DNA from: Hyphomicrobiales bacterium
GTDB taxonomy: Bacteria; Pseudomonadota; Alphaproteobacteria; Rhizobiales; Rhizobiaceae
DNA: 64,000 bases
Assembly (NCBI GenBank): GCA_900473795.1
Contig: UCMT01000024.1
Span: 186,001-250,000 of the forward strand
Direction of reading: 5' to 3'
Every line of letters begins with the position of its first letter. Within the stretch, counting starts at the first letter, position 1. The translations under genes and the position numbers were made by a program. The notes under the pieces were generated by a model, which was not told the origin of the DNA, made no database searches, and saw only the letters and a program-made list of their open reading frames with translations. Below are positions 16,897 to 25,684 of this stretch, piece by piece.

Positions 16897-17558
16897 GCCT
16901 GGACCTCGATCACGCGGAAGCGGATGCGGTCGCCCGGCTTGCAGGCGGACGGTGGATCGCGCAGCGAGTCGAACAGCGGCACCTTCGTCTTGCCGATGAT
17001 GTGCCATCCGGAGGGCGCCGTGCAGGGCATGATGCCGGCCTGCGCGCCGCCGATGATCACCGAGCCGATCTCGACCTTCATGCGCGGGACAGCGCGGCGC
17101 GGCATGGCGAGGGCTGGATCAAGCCCGGAGAGATAGACGAAACCCGGCATCGCGCCCACGGCCGCCACCGAGTAGACCGCCTGCGAATGCCGGCGCACCA
17201 CCTCTTCGACCGTCAGCCCGGCATGGTCCGCAAGGGCGGCCAGGTCCTCGCCGTCCGGCCCGCCATAGACAACCGGGATATCGACATCCCGGCCCGCGAC
17301 GGCGTCCGGCACCACCGTCTGCCAGATGTGCAGAAGTTGCTGCTCCACCTCGCCCGGCGGGATCGCCAGCGGGTCGAAGACGATCATCAGATTGTTCATG
17401 CCGGGCACGGTCTCGGCCACGCCGTCGACCTTCAGCATCCGCGCCGCCACCGCCCAAATTCTCGATTGGATGTCGTCCGAAAAAACCGGACCGGCAGCGT
17501 CGAGCAGGATCGCGCCTGCGCCTTCCGAGCTCAATCTGGGAGAAACAACATCTGTCAC
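16893..17558 (-). CDS. pxpB: 5-oxoprolinase subunit B
   Basis: A 221-residue AHS1/KipI-type protein. Visible marks are MLKVDGVAETVPGMNNLMIVFDP in the first third, IPVVYGGPDGEDL, then GAMPGFVYLSGLDP and IGGAQAGIMPCTAPSGWHIIG near the C-terminus. It is the partner of PxpC in the two-subunit half of prokaryotic 5-oxoprolinase. It is first in the leftward operon pxpB-pxpC-racemase, divergent from pxpA 216 bases away. Confidence 0.9.
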   Translation of the reverse strand: MTDVVSPRLSSEGAGAILLDAAGPVFSDDIQSRIWAVAARMLKVDGVAETVPGMNNLMIVFDPLAIPPGEVEQQLLHIWQTVVPDAVAGRDVDIPVVYGGPDGEDLAALADHAGLTVEEVVRRHSQAVYSVAAVGAMPGFVYLSGLDPALAMPRRAVPRMKVEIGSVIIGGAQAGIMPCTAPSGWHIIGKTKVPLFDSLRDPPSACKPGDRIRFRVIEVQA

Positions 17559-17774
17559 CTGAGAAATCCGCCGAGGAACCTTATCGCCCTCTCTGATATA
17601 TCAGCTTTCGGGTCTTGCCTAGCCGCTATCGCATTCACCGCGTTGATCTGACTGCAGCCCTGACGGCACGTCAACCATCCTTTGCGACGAGCCGGAGGCG
17701 CATCCTGTCATTTCCCTTACCCTCGACATAGGCTAAGATCGGCTTGCCTCAATCACCAAGAAGCGGAAAAAGCC

Positions 17775-18548
17775 TTGAACACCAAACGCTTGAGCGTCGA
17801 TCTGAACTCCGACATGGCCGAAGGATTCGGCGCCTACCGGATGGGCGACGACGATGCGATCCTGAAGGTCGTCACCTCGGCGAACATCGCCTGCGGCTTT
17901 CATGGCGGCGATCCGGAGATCATGGCAACGACATTCGCCCTGGCAAAGGAGCGTGGCGTCGCCGTCGGCGCCCATCCCGGCTTTCCCGACCTCTGGGGTT
18001 TCGGCCGCCGCAACATCCCGTTTTCCGCCGGCGAGATCGAGCGCCTCGTCGCCTACCAGATCGGCGCGGCGCAGGCGATGTCGGCCTATGCCGGCCATCC
18101 GATCACCCATGTGAAGGCGCATGGCGCGCTCGGAAACCTCACCCAGCAGAACGCCGAGGTGGCAATGGCCGTCAACCGCGCCATCAAGGCCGTCGATCCC
18201 TCGCTCGTCTGCCTCGTCATTGCGCTCGGTCACCAGCAGCGGCAGGCGAACGAAATGGGGCTGAAGACTGCATCCGAAATCTTCGCCGACCGGGCCTATA
18301 CGGAAGAAGGTCATCTCGTCGACCGCAAGATCGCCGGCTCGGTGATCCACGACCCGGCCGAGGCCGCCGCCCGCGCCGTTCGCATGGTCCGCACTGGTGC
18401 CATCGAGACCATCACCGGCAAGAGCATCCGAACCCCGATCAACTCGATCTGCGTTCACAGCGACACGCCGGCCGCCGTCATGATCGCAGCGACCGTCCGG
18501 CTCGGCCTCGAGGCCGACGGCATCGCGGTGAAGAACTTCCTTTCCTGA
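17775..18548 (+). CDS. pxpA: 5-oxoprolinase subunit A (LamB/YcsF family)
   Basis: A 257-residue LamB/YcsF protein and third part of 5-oxoprolinase. Hallmarks are SVDLNSDMAEGFGAY at the N-terminus, SANIACGFHGGDP, VGAHPGFPDLWGFGRR and HVKAHGALGN. I start it at the TTG at 17775 (LNTKRLSVDLN), because family proteins begin a few residues before VDLN; the ATG at 17682 would add about 30 unrelated residues. It leads a rightward operon with two biotin-carrier-like proteins and is divergent from pxpB. Confidence 0.9.
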   Translation: MNTKRLSVDLNSDMAEGFGAYRMGDDDAILKVVTSANIACGFHGGDPEIMATTFALAKERGVAVGAHPGFPDLWGFGRRNIPFSAGEIERLVAYQIGAAQAMSAYAGHPITHVKAHGALGNLTQQNAEVAMAVNRAIKAVDPSLVCLVIALGHQQRQANEMGLKTASEIFADRAYTEEGHLVDRKIAGSVIHDPAEAAARAVRMVRTGAIETITGKSIRTPINSICVHSDTPAAVMIAATVRLGLEADGIAVKNFLS

Positions 18549-18571
18549 TCCCTGCCGAAAACGAGACATTC

Positions 18572-19015
18572 ATGGACCTCGACCTGATCGAACGGCTGAT
18601 GCGCCTTCTGGAAAATTCCAGCGTCAACGAGCTGGAACTGACGGAAAACGGCACGCGCATCCGCCTGTCGAAGACGGTTGCAGCGCCTCGGCCCAACGCC
18701 TCCAGCGCCGCCGCTTCGTCGGCCGGAGCCCGTGCAGAGGCGACCGCGTCCGCCTCTGCGGCGGGGCCGAAAGACCATGTCATCGTCGCCGGTCTGCCCG
18801 GCACCTTCTACCGCTCGCCGCTGCCGGGTGAAGCGCCGTTCGTCGAGGTCGGCGACCTTGTCGAAGACGGCCGCAAGCTTGCCATCATCGAAGCCATGAA
18901 GATGATGAACCCGGTGGAAGCCGACTGCGCTGGTCGGATCACCGCAATCCACGTCGCAGACAGTGCGGCGGTCACCGCTGGCATGCCGCTGATGACGATC
19001 GAAAAGACTGCGTGA
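18572..19015 (+). CDS. Biotin carboxyl carrier protein (AccB-like)
   Basis: A 147-residue carrier with a helical N-terminal part, an Ala/Ser-rich linker (about 36-67) and a C-terminal biotinyl domain. The biotin-accepting lysine is Lys110 in IIEAMKMMNP. It lies 23 bases after pxpA. In many bacteria such a carrier sits with a biotin carboxylase in pxp clusters; none is present here, so the carboxylase partner must be encoded elsewhere, perhaps the housekeeping AccC. It need not be the fatty-acid AccB. Confidence 0.88.
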   Translation: MDLDLIERLMRLLENSSVNELELTENGTRIRLSKTVAAPRPNASSAAASSAGARAEATASASAAGPKDHVIVAGLPGTFYRSPLPGEAPFVEVGDLVEDGRKLAIIEAMKMMNPVEADCAGRITAIHVADSAAVTAGMPLMTIEKTA

Positions 19016-19019
19016 GCCG

Positions 19020-19415
19020 ATGAACAGCAAAGACGTTCAGAGCGTGATCGCTTTGATGGAACGGTACGGCGTTGCCACGTTCGATTACGAGCATGGAACC
19101 ACCCAGCTTCATTTGACGCTTGGCGCCGGTGCGCAAGACGCCGCGCCGGCATCGCCTGACCCGGCCGCCGTGGCGGATCCGGACACGATCCGCTCACCCG
19201 GCGTCGGCATCGTTCTCTACGCTCATCCCGCAAATGCCGGTCCAGCGCCGGTGCTGCCGCGAAAGGCCGCGAGAGGCGAGGTCGTCGCCTACGTCAAGAC
19301 GGGCCTCACTCTGCGCGCCGTTCTTGCCACGAAGGATTGCCACCTCCAGCGCGCGCTCGTGGTAGACGGGACCGGTGTCGGCTATGGCGAAGCGCTGCTT
19401 GAAGTCGCGCCGTGA
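19020..19415 (+). CDS. Degenerate biotin-carrier-like protein without the biotin lysine
   Basis: A 131-residue protein starting four bases after the preceding carrier gene. Its N-terminus (VQSVIALMERYGVATFDYEH) parallels that of the carrier (LIERLMRLLENSSVNELELT), a variable linker follows, and the C-terminal part (GEVVAYVKTG to YGEALLEVAP) has biotinyl-domain spacing. The EAMKM motif is absent: TLRAVLATKD occupies its place. It may be a structural adaptor for the carboxylase, or a decaying duplicate. The reading frame is intact and its codon use is like its neighbours, which favours function. Confidence 0.65.
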   Translation: MNSKDVQSVIALMERYGVATFDYEHGTTQLHLTLGAGAQDAAPASPDPAAVADPDTIRSPGVGIVLYAHPANAGPAPVLPRKAARGEVVAYVKTGLTLRAVLATKDCHLQRALVVDGTGVGYGEALLEVAP

Positions 19416-19509
19416 TCGAATGATCCCAATTATGTTGCTTGACGCCCAGGCCTCCCGCGGCCAGCCTGATGGCATTTATTAGTGTTTTCTTTATAATGGA
19501 CTCGCCGCG

Positions 19510-20316
19510 ATGACGAAGCTGATCGTCTTCACCGACCTGCACATGGTGCCCGAGGGCACGTCGATCATCGGGCTTGATCCGTTCCAGCGGCTGTCCGCCG
19601 GCATCGCGCACGTCAACCGCTACCATCCCGACGCGGACCGGGTGATCGTCATGGGCGATCTGGCGCACCAGGCCGACCGGCCGTCCTATGAGCGGCTGAA
19701 AATCCTGCTGGACCAACTGATCCCGCCGCTCGCCATCACCATCGGCAATCACGACCGGCGCGACATCTTTCTCGACGTCTTTTCCAACGCTGCCCGCGAC
19801 GAGGACGGCTTCGTGCAGCAGGCCATCGATTTCCCCGATTGCCGCGTCGTCATCCTTGATACGCTGTTTGCGCCGCCCTACGACTACCCGCGCAGTCACG
19901 CCGGCTTCCTCTGTACCAGGCGCCTCGCCTGGCTCGACCGGCAGCTGGAAACGGCCGGCGACCTGCCGGTACTGCTCTTCATGCACCATCCGCCGCACGC
20001 GACCGGCTTTACCGGCATGGACCTGATCCGCCTGATCAACGAGGTGGACTTCTATGACGTGGTGAAGCGTCACGGCAATGTGCTGCATCTCTTCGCCGGC
20101 CATGTGCACCGGACGATTTCCGGTTCCAGCCGCGGCATTCCCTTTTCCGTCTTCAAGAGCCCGGTGCACCAGCAGCCGATGCCCTTCGAGGCGCCGGACG
20201 CCTCCCTCTCCGTCGACGAACCCGCCGCTTACGGCATCGCCGTCATGACCGACACGGGCATTCTGGTGCATACGGAGGATTACGAGATCGCGGTCCGGGA
20301 AGCAGTGGTGGCTTGA
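19510..20316 (+). CDS. Calcineurin-type metallophosphoesterase (class III phosphodiesterase family)
   Basis: A 268-residue dinuclear-metal phosphoesterase with all five family blocks in order: FTDLH, VMGDLAHQ, TIGNHDRR, FMHHPP and FAGHVHR. Proteins of this length and spacing in rhizobia and mycobacteria act on cyclic nucleotides or glycerophosphodiesters; the sequence does not decide between them. A TATAAT at 19492-19497 lies too close to the start to be assigned as its promoter. It stands alone between the pxpA operon and a palindromic element. Confidence 0.85.
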   Translation: MTKLIVFTDLHMVPEGTSIIGLDPFQRLSAGIAHVNRYHPDADRVIVMGDLAHQADRPSYERLKILLDQLIPPLAITIGNHDRRDIFLDVFSNAARDEDGFVQQAIDFPDCRVVILDTLFAPPYDYPRSHAGFLCTRRLAWLDRQLETAGDLPVLLFMHHPPHATGFTGMDLIRLINEVDFYDVVKRHGNVLHLFAGHVHRTISGSSRGIPFSVFKSPVHQQPMPFEAPDASLSVDEPAAYGIAVMTDTGILVHTEDYEIAVREAVVA

Positions 20317-20321
20317 AGTCT

Positions 20322-20420
20322 AGCCCCTCTGCCCTTGTGGGGAAGGGACTTTTTGTTGTTAACAAAGAACCCCTCCCCTCCGCTTCGCTCCGACCCTCCC
20401 CACAAGGGGGAGGGTTAACC
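20322..20420. repeat. Intergenic palindromic repeat element
   Basis: cctctgcccttgtggggaagg at the left is answered by ccctccccacaagggggaggg at the right, with ttgttgttaacaa between them. This two-armed C/G-rich palindrome lies in the gap between the phosphoesterase and the YkgJ gene and has the look of a dispersed rhizobial element. Confidence 0.6.
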
Positions 20421-20474
20421 CGAGTATGCCGCTCCCATTCCGCTCGCACGTAAATTCATGCTACTCTCCGCGCC

Positions 20475-20789
20475 ATGACCCTCATCGTTCCCACCGAAGA
20501 TTTCGATTGCCAGAGTTGCGGCGCCTGTTGCAGCTATTCCGAGGAGTGGCCGCGATTTTCACTGGAAACGGACGAGGAGCTGGAACGGATTCCCGCCGAA
20601 TATGTCTCCGCAGATCTCGGCGGCATGCGCTGCGAGGACAATCGCTGTTCGGCGCTGGAGGGAAAGCTCGGCATCCATGTCGGCTGCCGGATTTACGCCG
20701 TCCGGCCGATCGTCTGCCGTACCTGTATGCCGGGCGACGACGAATGTCTGATGGCCCGCCACAAGCTGTCGCAGAAGGTCATGCTCTGA
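20475..20789 (+). CDS. YkgJ-type cysteine-cluster protein
   Basis: A 104-residue protein with an N-terminal CQSCGACC cluster (residues 12-19) and more cysteines in RCEDNRCSAL, VGCRIYAVRP and VCRTCMPGDDEC. The pattern CxxCxxCC with later Cys pairs defines the YkgJ/CxxCxxCC family, thought to bind zinc or an iron-sulfur cluster. Function unknown. It is monocistronic, 176 bases before putA. Confidence 0.85.
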   Translation: MTLIVPTEDFDCQSCGACCSYSEEWPRFSLETDEELERIPAEYVSADLGGMRCEDNRCSALEGKLGIHVGCRIYAVRPIVCRTCMPGDDECLMARHKLSQKVML

Positions 20790-20965
20790 CTTCGGATCGT
20801 CCGGCATGTTTTTAGTTATGCCGGACAGTACACGGTTTATGTGATCAATTTTAGGGAAAAATCCGCCTAATACGACATTTAACCGGATGGATATCCGGAA
20901 ACCTCTGCCTTATTTTGCACGCAGGATTGGAAGGCGCGCCGCGCCAGTTCAGAGGGACGAGATCG

Positions 20966-23900
20966 ATGAGCCAGCCGCAGAAGACTCCGCAGACCACACC
21001 CGCCCCCCTGCCTTTCGAAAACTTCGCGCCGCCGATCGCCACGCAAACGACGCTGCGCCAGGCAATCATCGCCGCCTACCGCCGACCGGAAACCGAGTGC
21101 CTGCCGCCGCTGGTCGAGGCCGCGACGCTCTCCGACGACATCCGCGCCCGCGCCAGGGACACCGCCCGCAAGCTGATCACGGCGCTGCGCGCCAAGCACA
21201 AGGGTTCGGGCGTCGAGGGGCTGGTGCATGAATATTCGCTGTCGAGCCAGGAGGGCGTGGCGCTGATGTGCCTGGCCGAGGCGCTGCTGCGCATTCCCGA
21301 CACCGCCACCCGCGACGCGCTGATCCGCGACAAGATCGCCGACGGCGACTGGCGTTCGCATATCGGCGGCGGCCGCTCCCTCTTCGTCAATGCCGCCACC
21401 TGGGGCCTCGTCGTCACCGGCAAGCTGACTGCCACCGTCAACGACCGCAGCCTGTCCGCCGCTCTCACCCGTCTCATCGCCCGAGCCGGCGAGCCGGTGA
21501 TCCGCCGCGGCGTCGACATGGCGATGCGGATGATGGGCGAGCAGTTCGTCACCGGCGAAACCATCGACGAGGCGCTGAAGCGCTCGCGGTCGCTTGAAGC
21601 CCGCGGCTTCCGCTATTCCTACGACATGCTCGGCGAGGCCGCGACGACGGCTGCCGACGCCAAGCGCTACTATGCCGACTACGAAAACGCCATCCACGCC
21701 ATCGGCAAGGCTTCGAACGGCCGCGGCATCTATGAGGGACCCGGTATCTCAATCAAGCTGTCGGCGCTGCATCCGCGCTATTCGCGCACGCAAGCCACCC
21801 GCGTTATGACCGAGCTGCTGCCAAAGGTGAAGGCGCTGGCGCTGATTGCCAAGCGCTACGATATCGGCCTCAACATCGACGCCGAGGAGGCCGATCGGCT
21901 GGAGCTTTCGCTCGACCTGCTCGAAGCGCTGCGCCTCGATCCGGACCTTTCCGGCTGGAACGGGGTCGGCTTCGTCGTCCAGGCCTATGGCAAGCGCTGC
22001 CCCTTCGTCCTCGATTTCGTCATCGATCTGGCCCGCCGCTCGGGCCACCGCATCATGGTGCGCCTCGTCAAGGGCGCCTATTGGGATGCCGAGATCAAGC
22101 GGGCGCAGGTCGACGGGCTCGACGGCTTCCCGGTCTATAGCCGCAAGGTCTATACCGACGTTTCCTACATCGCCTGCGCACGCAAGCTGCTCGCTGCCAA
22201 GGACGTCGTCTTCCCGCAATTCGCCACCCACAATGCCCAATCGCTGGCGACGATCTACGAAATGGCCGGGCCTCATTTCAAGGTCGGCGATTACGAGTTC
22301 CAGTGCCTGCACGGCATGGGGGAACCGCTTTACGACGAGGTGGTCGGCAAAGCCAATCTCGATCGTCCCGCCCGCATCTATGCACCGGTCGGAACGCATG
22401 AGACGCTGCTTGCCTATCTCGTTCGCCGCCTGCTCGAAAATGGCGCCAACTCCTCCTTCGTCAACCGCATCGCCGATCCGGCCGTGTCGATCGACGAGCT
22501 GATCGCCGATCCGGTCGATGTCGTGCGCGCCATGCCGTCGATGGGTGCGCCGCATGACCAGATCAAGCTGCCATCCGACCTTTACGCCGGGCGTAGCAAC
22601 TCCGCCGGTCTCGACCTCTCCAACGAGGCGTCGCTGGCGATGCTTTCGCAGGCGCTGAAGGAAAGTGCCGCGATCGCGTGGAAGGCCGCGCCGCAGGTCG
22701 GATCGCAGACCCTGCGCGGCGAAAGCCGGTCCGTGCTCAATCCCGGCGACCACCGCGACGCCGTCGGCTCGGTCATCGAAACCGCCGAGGACGATGCCCG
22801 TCGCGCCGTCCAGGTCGCCCTTGCCGAAGGCGCCAAGTGGAGCGCCGTTTCGCCAGTCGAGCGCGCCCAGTGCCTGGTGCGTGCCGCCGACCTGATGCAG
22901 GCGCGCATGCCGACGCTGCTCGGCCTGATCGTCCGTGAGGCCGGCAAATCGCTGCCGAACGCGATTGCCGAAGTGCGCGAGGCGATCGATTTCCTACGCT
23001 ATTACGCCGAACAGGCAAGCCGCACCTTCGGCCCGGCCCATCAGGCGCTTGGGCCCATCGTCTGCATCAGCCCGTGGAACTTCCCGCTGGCGATCTTCAC
23101 CGGCCAGATCGCCGCAGCCCTCGTCGCTGGCAATCCTGTTCTGGCAAAGCCCGCCGAGGAAACGCCGCTGATCGCGGCCGAAGGCGTGCGCATCCTGCAC
23201 GAGGCCGGCATTCCGCCGGAAGCCTTGCAGCTGCTTCCGGGTGACGGCCGCGTCGGTGCTGCCCTCGTCGGCGCGGAAAATATCGCCGGCGTGATGTTTA
23301 CCGGCTCGACGGAAGTTGCCCGGCTCATTCAGGCCGGTCTTGCCGAGCGCCTGTCGCCTTCCGGCCGGCCGATCCCGCTGATTGCCGAGACCGGCGGCCA
23401 GAACGCCATGATCGTCGACAGTTCCGCCCTGGCCGAACAGGTCGTCGGCGACGTCATCGCGTCCGCCTTCGACAGCGCCGGCCAGCGCTGCTCGGCGCTG
23501 CGCGTGCTCTGCCTGCAGGACGATGTCGCCGACCGCGTGCTGACCATGCTGAAGGGCGCGCTGCACGAACTCGATATCGGCCGCACCGACCGGCTCGCCG
23601 TCGATGTCGGGCCGGTGATCACGGCCGAAGCCAAAGGCATCATCGAGAAGCACATCGAGGCGATGCGCGGACTTGGCGCCAAGGTCGAACAGATCGCGCT
23701 TCCATCAGCCACCGCAGAAGGCACCTTCGTTGCGCCGACGATCATCGAACTGAAGAAGCTTTCCGACCTGAAGCGTGAGGTCTTCGGTCCCGTCCTGCAC
23801 GTGTTGCGCTACGAGCGTGACGATCTCGACCGGCTGATCGACGATATCAACGCCACCGGCTACGGCCTTACCTTCGGCCTGCACACCCGCCTCGACGAGA

Positions 23901-24661
23901 CGATCGCCCACGTCACCTCGCGTGTGAAGGCCGGCAATCTCTACGTCAACCGCAACATCATCGGCGCCGTCGTCGGCGTGCAGCCCTTCGGCGGACGCGG
24001 CCTCTCCGGCACCGGACCGAAGGCCGGCGGCCCGCTCTATCTCGGCCGCCTCGTCACGGTCCCGCCGGTGCCGCCGCAGCACAGCTCGGTGCATACGGAT
24101 CCGGTGTTGCTCGATTTCGCCAAGTGGCTGGATGGCAAGGGCCTGAAGAACCAGGCGCAGGCGGCCCGGGAGACCGGCAGCCAGTCGGCGCTGGGCCTGA
24201 CGACCGAACTGACGGGGCCTGTCGGCGAGCGCAATCTCTATGCGCTGCATGCACGAGGCCGTATCCTGCTCGTGCCGGAGACCGAAGAAGGCCTCTACCG
24301 CCAGCTTGCCGCCACGCTTGCCACCGGCAACCATGCCGTCATTGATATCGCATCGGGCCTGAAAGACGCACTCAACGCACTCCCGGCCACGGTCTCGGCC
24401 CGGATTTCCTTCACTGCGGACTGGAAGGCGGACGCGCCCTTTGCCGGCGCGCTGATCGAAGGCGATGCCGAGCGCATCCGCACCGTCAACAAGCAGATCG
24501 CTGCCCTGCCCGGTCCGCTGGTCCTCGTCCAGGCCGCATCAAAGGAAGAGCTGGCCCGCAATCCGGACGCCTATTGCCTGAACTGGCTGGTGGAAGAAGT
24601 CTCGACCAGCGTCAACACGGCAGCCGCCGGCGGCAATGCCAGCCTGATGTCGATCGGGTAA
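20966..24661 (+). CDS. putA: Bifunctional proline dehydrogenase / P5C dehydrogenase
   Basis: Oxidises proline to glutamate in two steps. The 1231-residue protein has an FAD proline-dehydrogenase barrel (about 190-490; GISIKLSALHPRYSR near 260 and RLVKGAYWDAEIKRAQ near 366-382). Next comes an NAD aldehyde dehydrogenase (about 560-1020; catalytic-site Glu region AETGGQN near 809, catalytic Cys in GQRCSALR near 839). A C-terminal ALDH-superfamily-like domain of about 180 residues follows. There is no N-terminal ribbon-helix-helix, so it does not self-regulate as enteric PutA does; rhizobia normally use an Lrp-type PutR elsewhere. The start MSQPQKTPQ at 20966 has a GAGGGA ribosome site; the TTG at 20915 is rejected. 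Confidence 0.96.
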   Translation: MSQPQKTPQTTPAPLPFENFAPPIATQTTLRQAIIAAYRRPETECLPPLVEAATLSDDIRARARDTARKLITALRAKHKGSGVEGLVHEYSLSSQEGVALMCLAEALLRIPDTATRDALIRDKIADGDWRSHIGGGRSLFVNAATWGLVVTGKLTATVNDRSLSAALTRLIARAGEPVIRRGVDMAMRMMGEQFVTGETIDEALKRSRSLEARGFRYSYDMLGEAATTAADAKRYYADYENAIHAIGKASNGRGIYEGPGISIKLSALHPRYSRTQATRVMTELLPKVKALALIAKRYDIGLNIDAEEADRLELSLDLLEALRLDPDLSGWNGVGFVVQAYGKRCPFVLDFVIDLARRSGHRIMVRLVKGAYWDAEIKRAQVDGLDGFPVYSRKVYTDVSYIACARKLLAAKDVVFPQFATHNAQSLATIYEMAGPHFKVGDYEFQCLHGMGEPLYDEVVGKANLDRPARIYAPVGTHETLLAYLVRRLLENGANSSFVNRIADPAVSIDELIADPVDVVRAMPSMGAPHDQIKLPSDLYAGRSNSAGLDLSNEASLAMLSQALKESAAIAWKAAPQVGSQTLRGESRSVLNPGDHRDAVGSVIETAEDDARRAVQVALAEGAKWSAVSPVERAQCLVRAADLMQARMPTLLGLIVREAGKSLPNAIAEVREAIDFLRYYAEQASRTFGPAHQALGPIVCISPWNFPLAIFTGQIAAALVAGNPVLAKPAEETPLIAAEGVRILHEAGIPPEALQLLPGDGRVGAALVGAENIAGVMFTGSTEVARLIQAGLAERLSPSGRPIPLIAETGGQNAMIVDSSALAEQVVGDVIASAFDSAGQRCSALRVLCLQDDVADRVLTMLKGALHELDIGRTDRLAVDVGPVITAEAKGIIEKHIEAMRGLGAKVEQIALPSATAEGTFVAPTIIELKKLSDLKREVFGPVLHVLRYERDDLDRLIDDINATGYGLTFGLHTRLDETIAHVTSRVKAGNLYVNRNIIGAVVGVQPFGGRGLSGTGPKAGGPLYLGRLVTVPPVPPQHSSVHTDPVLLDFAKWLDGKGLKNQAQAARETGSQSALGLTTELTGPVGERNLYALHARGRILLVPETEEGLYRQLAATLATGNHAVIDIASGLKDALNALPATVSARISFTADWKADAPFAGALIEGDAERIRTVNKQIAALPGPLVLVQAASKEELARNPDAYCLNWLVEEVSTSVNTAAAGGNASLMSIG

Positions 24662-24687
24662 GATGGGTGGGCGCGCGAGGAGAGTTT

Positions 24688-24876
24688 ACCCCCCTCTGTC
24701 ACTTCGTGACATCTCCCCCTCAAGGGGGGAGATTGGAGAGCGCCGTCCTGCTCCCGTCCCTTTAAAAGCTGCAGACGTTTCTGCAACCTCCATCTTTGCT
24801 GGCTCGGCGGAGTTTTCGCCGCAGCTGATCTCCCCCCTTGAGGGGGAAATGTCTGCATAGCCGACAGAGGGGGTTC
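24688..24876. repeat. Palindromic intergenic element, long-spacer copy
   Basis: The left half reads cccccctctgtcacttcgtg followed by an atctccccctcaaggggggagat hairpin (in two parts), and the right half is its inverted counterpart ending cagaggggg. Related copies lie at 55003-55121 and 63296-63442. Here about 90 bases of unrelated sequence separate the halves, three times the spacing of the other copies. It has no coding sense; read as protein it gives artefact peptides such as LRDISPSRGEIG. Confidence 0.8.
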
Positions 24877-24908
24877 CTCGCTCCCTGCTTCCCTGCAATA
24901 ACGCAACA

Positions 24909-25493
24909 ATGTACACCCTGAAAGACACCGTAACCTTCGCCCAGGAAATCAAGAAGAGCCGCTTCCTGGCCATCTGCGGCCCCGTCGCGAACGCGGACGA
25001 AGCCAGGGATTTCATCGCGCGCCATTCCGACCCGACAGCGACCCACAATTGCTGGGCCTTCCGCATCGGCCAGACCTATCGCTTCAACGATGACGGCGAG
25101 CCGAGCGGTACGGCTGGAAAGCCGATCCTGCAGGCGATCGACGGCCAGTCGCTCGATCATGTCGCGGCGCTTGTCGTGCGCTGGTTCGGCGGCACGCTGC
25201 TCGGCAGCGGCGGCCTCATCCGCGCCTATGGCGGCACGGCGGCCCTTTGCCTGCGCGCGGCGGAGAAGACGGAGGTCATCGCGACCGTCAGCGGTACGGT
25301 CGGCTGCGCGTTTTCCGATCTGTCATTGATCAAGGCCCGGCTTGCCGGCATGGGCGTGACGATCGCTTGCGAGACCTTTACGGGCACCGGCGCCAACCTC
25401 TGCCTGCAAATCCCCAAGGACGCCTGCGAAGCCGTCGCGGCGACAATCCTCGATCTCAGCCGCGGCCGAGCGGCTCTGATTTTGGAAGATTGA
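24909..25493 (+). CDS. YigZ/IMPACT family protein
   Basis: A 194-residue UPF0029 (YigZ/IMPACT) protein. Family marks are KKSRFLAICGPV at residues 15-26, THNCWAFRIG, DDGEPSGTAGKPIL, and VVRWFGGTLLGSGGLIRAYGG near residue 85-105. The C-terminal ferredoxin-like domain is present. The family is widely conserved; a role in translation stress or as a regulator by analogy with eukaryotic IMPACT is only an analogy. It begins 32 bases after a palindromic element. Confidence 0.9.
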   Translation: MYTLKDTVTFAQEIKKSRFLAICGPVANADEARDFIARHSDPTATHNCWAFRIGQTYRFNDDGEPSGTAGKPILQAIDGQSLDHVAALVVRWFGGTLLGSGGLIRAYGGTAALCLRAAEKTEVIATVSGTVGCAFSDLSLIKARLAGMGVTIACETFTGTGANLCLQIPKDACEAVAATILDLSRGRAALILED

Positions 25494-25684
25494 TTTTCGG
25501 CCCCGCGCAAAAGTCATATAACACTTTGAAAACAAGAACGGTTTTTCTCAAAATCCCGCGTTCCCCGAAAGATTGAGTGCTGGCTCCTCCGTCATATTCG
25601 GAATAAAAACAGCAGGTAAACAAAGAAACCCCGGTTTCGTTTGGCCGGATTGAGGGCGCGCCGCCGCCCGACAAGGAATCACAC

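Noticed and set aside
24663-24860. Short open frames with peptides such as SLRDISPSRGEIG around the palindromic elements
   Set aside because: The same peptides appear at 54915-55418 and 63300-63647 only because the repeat DNA is the same; there are no ribosome sites or conserved flanks.
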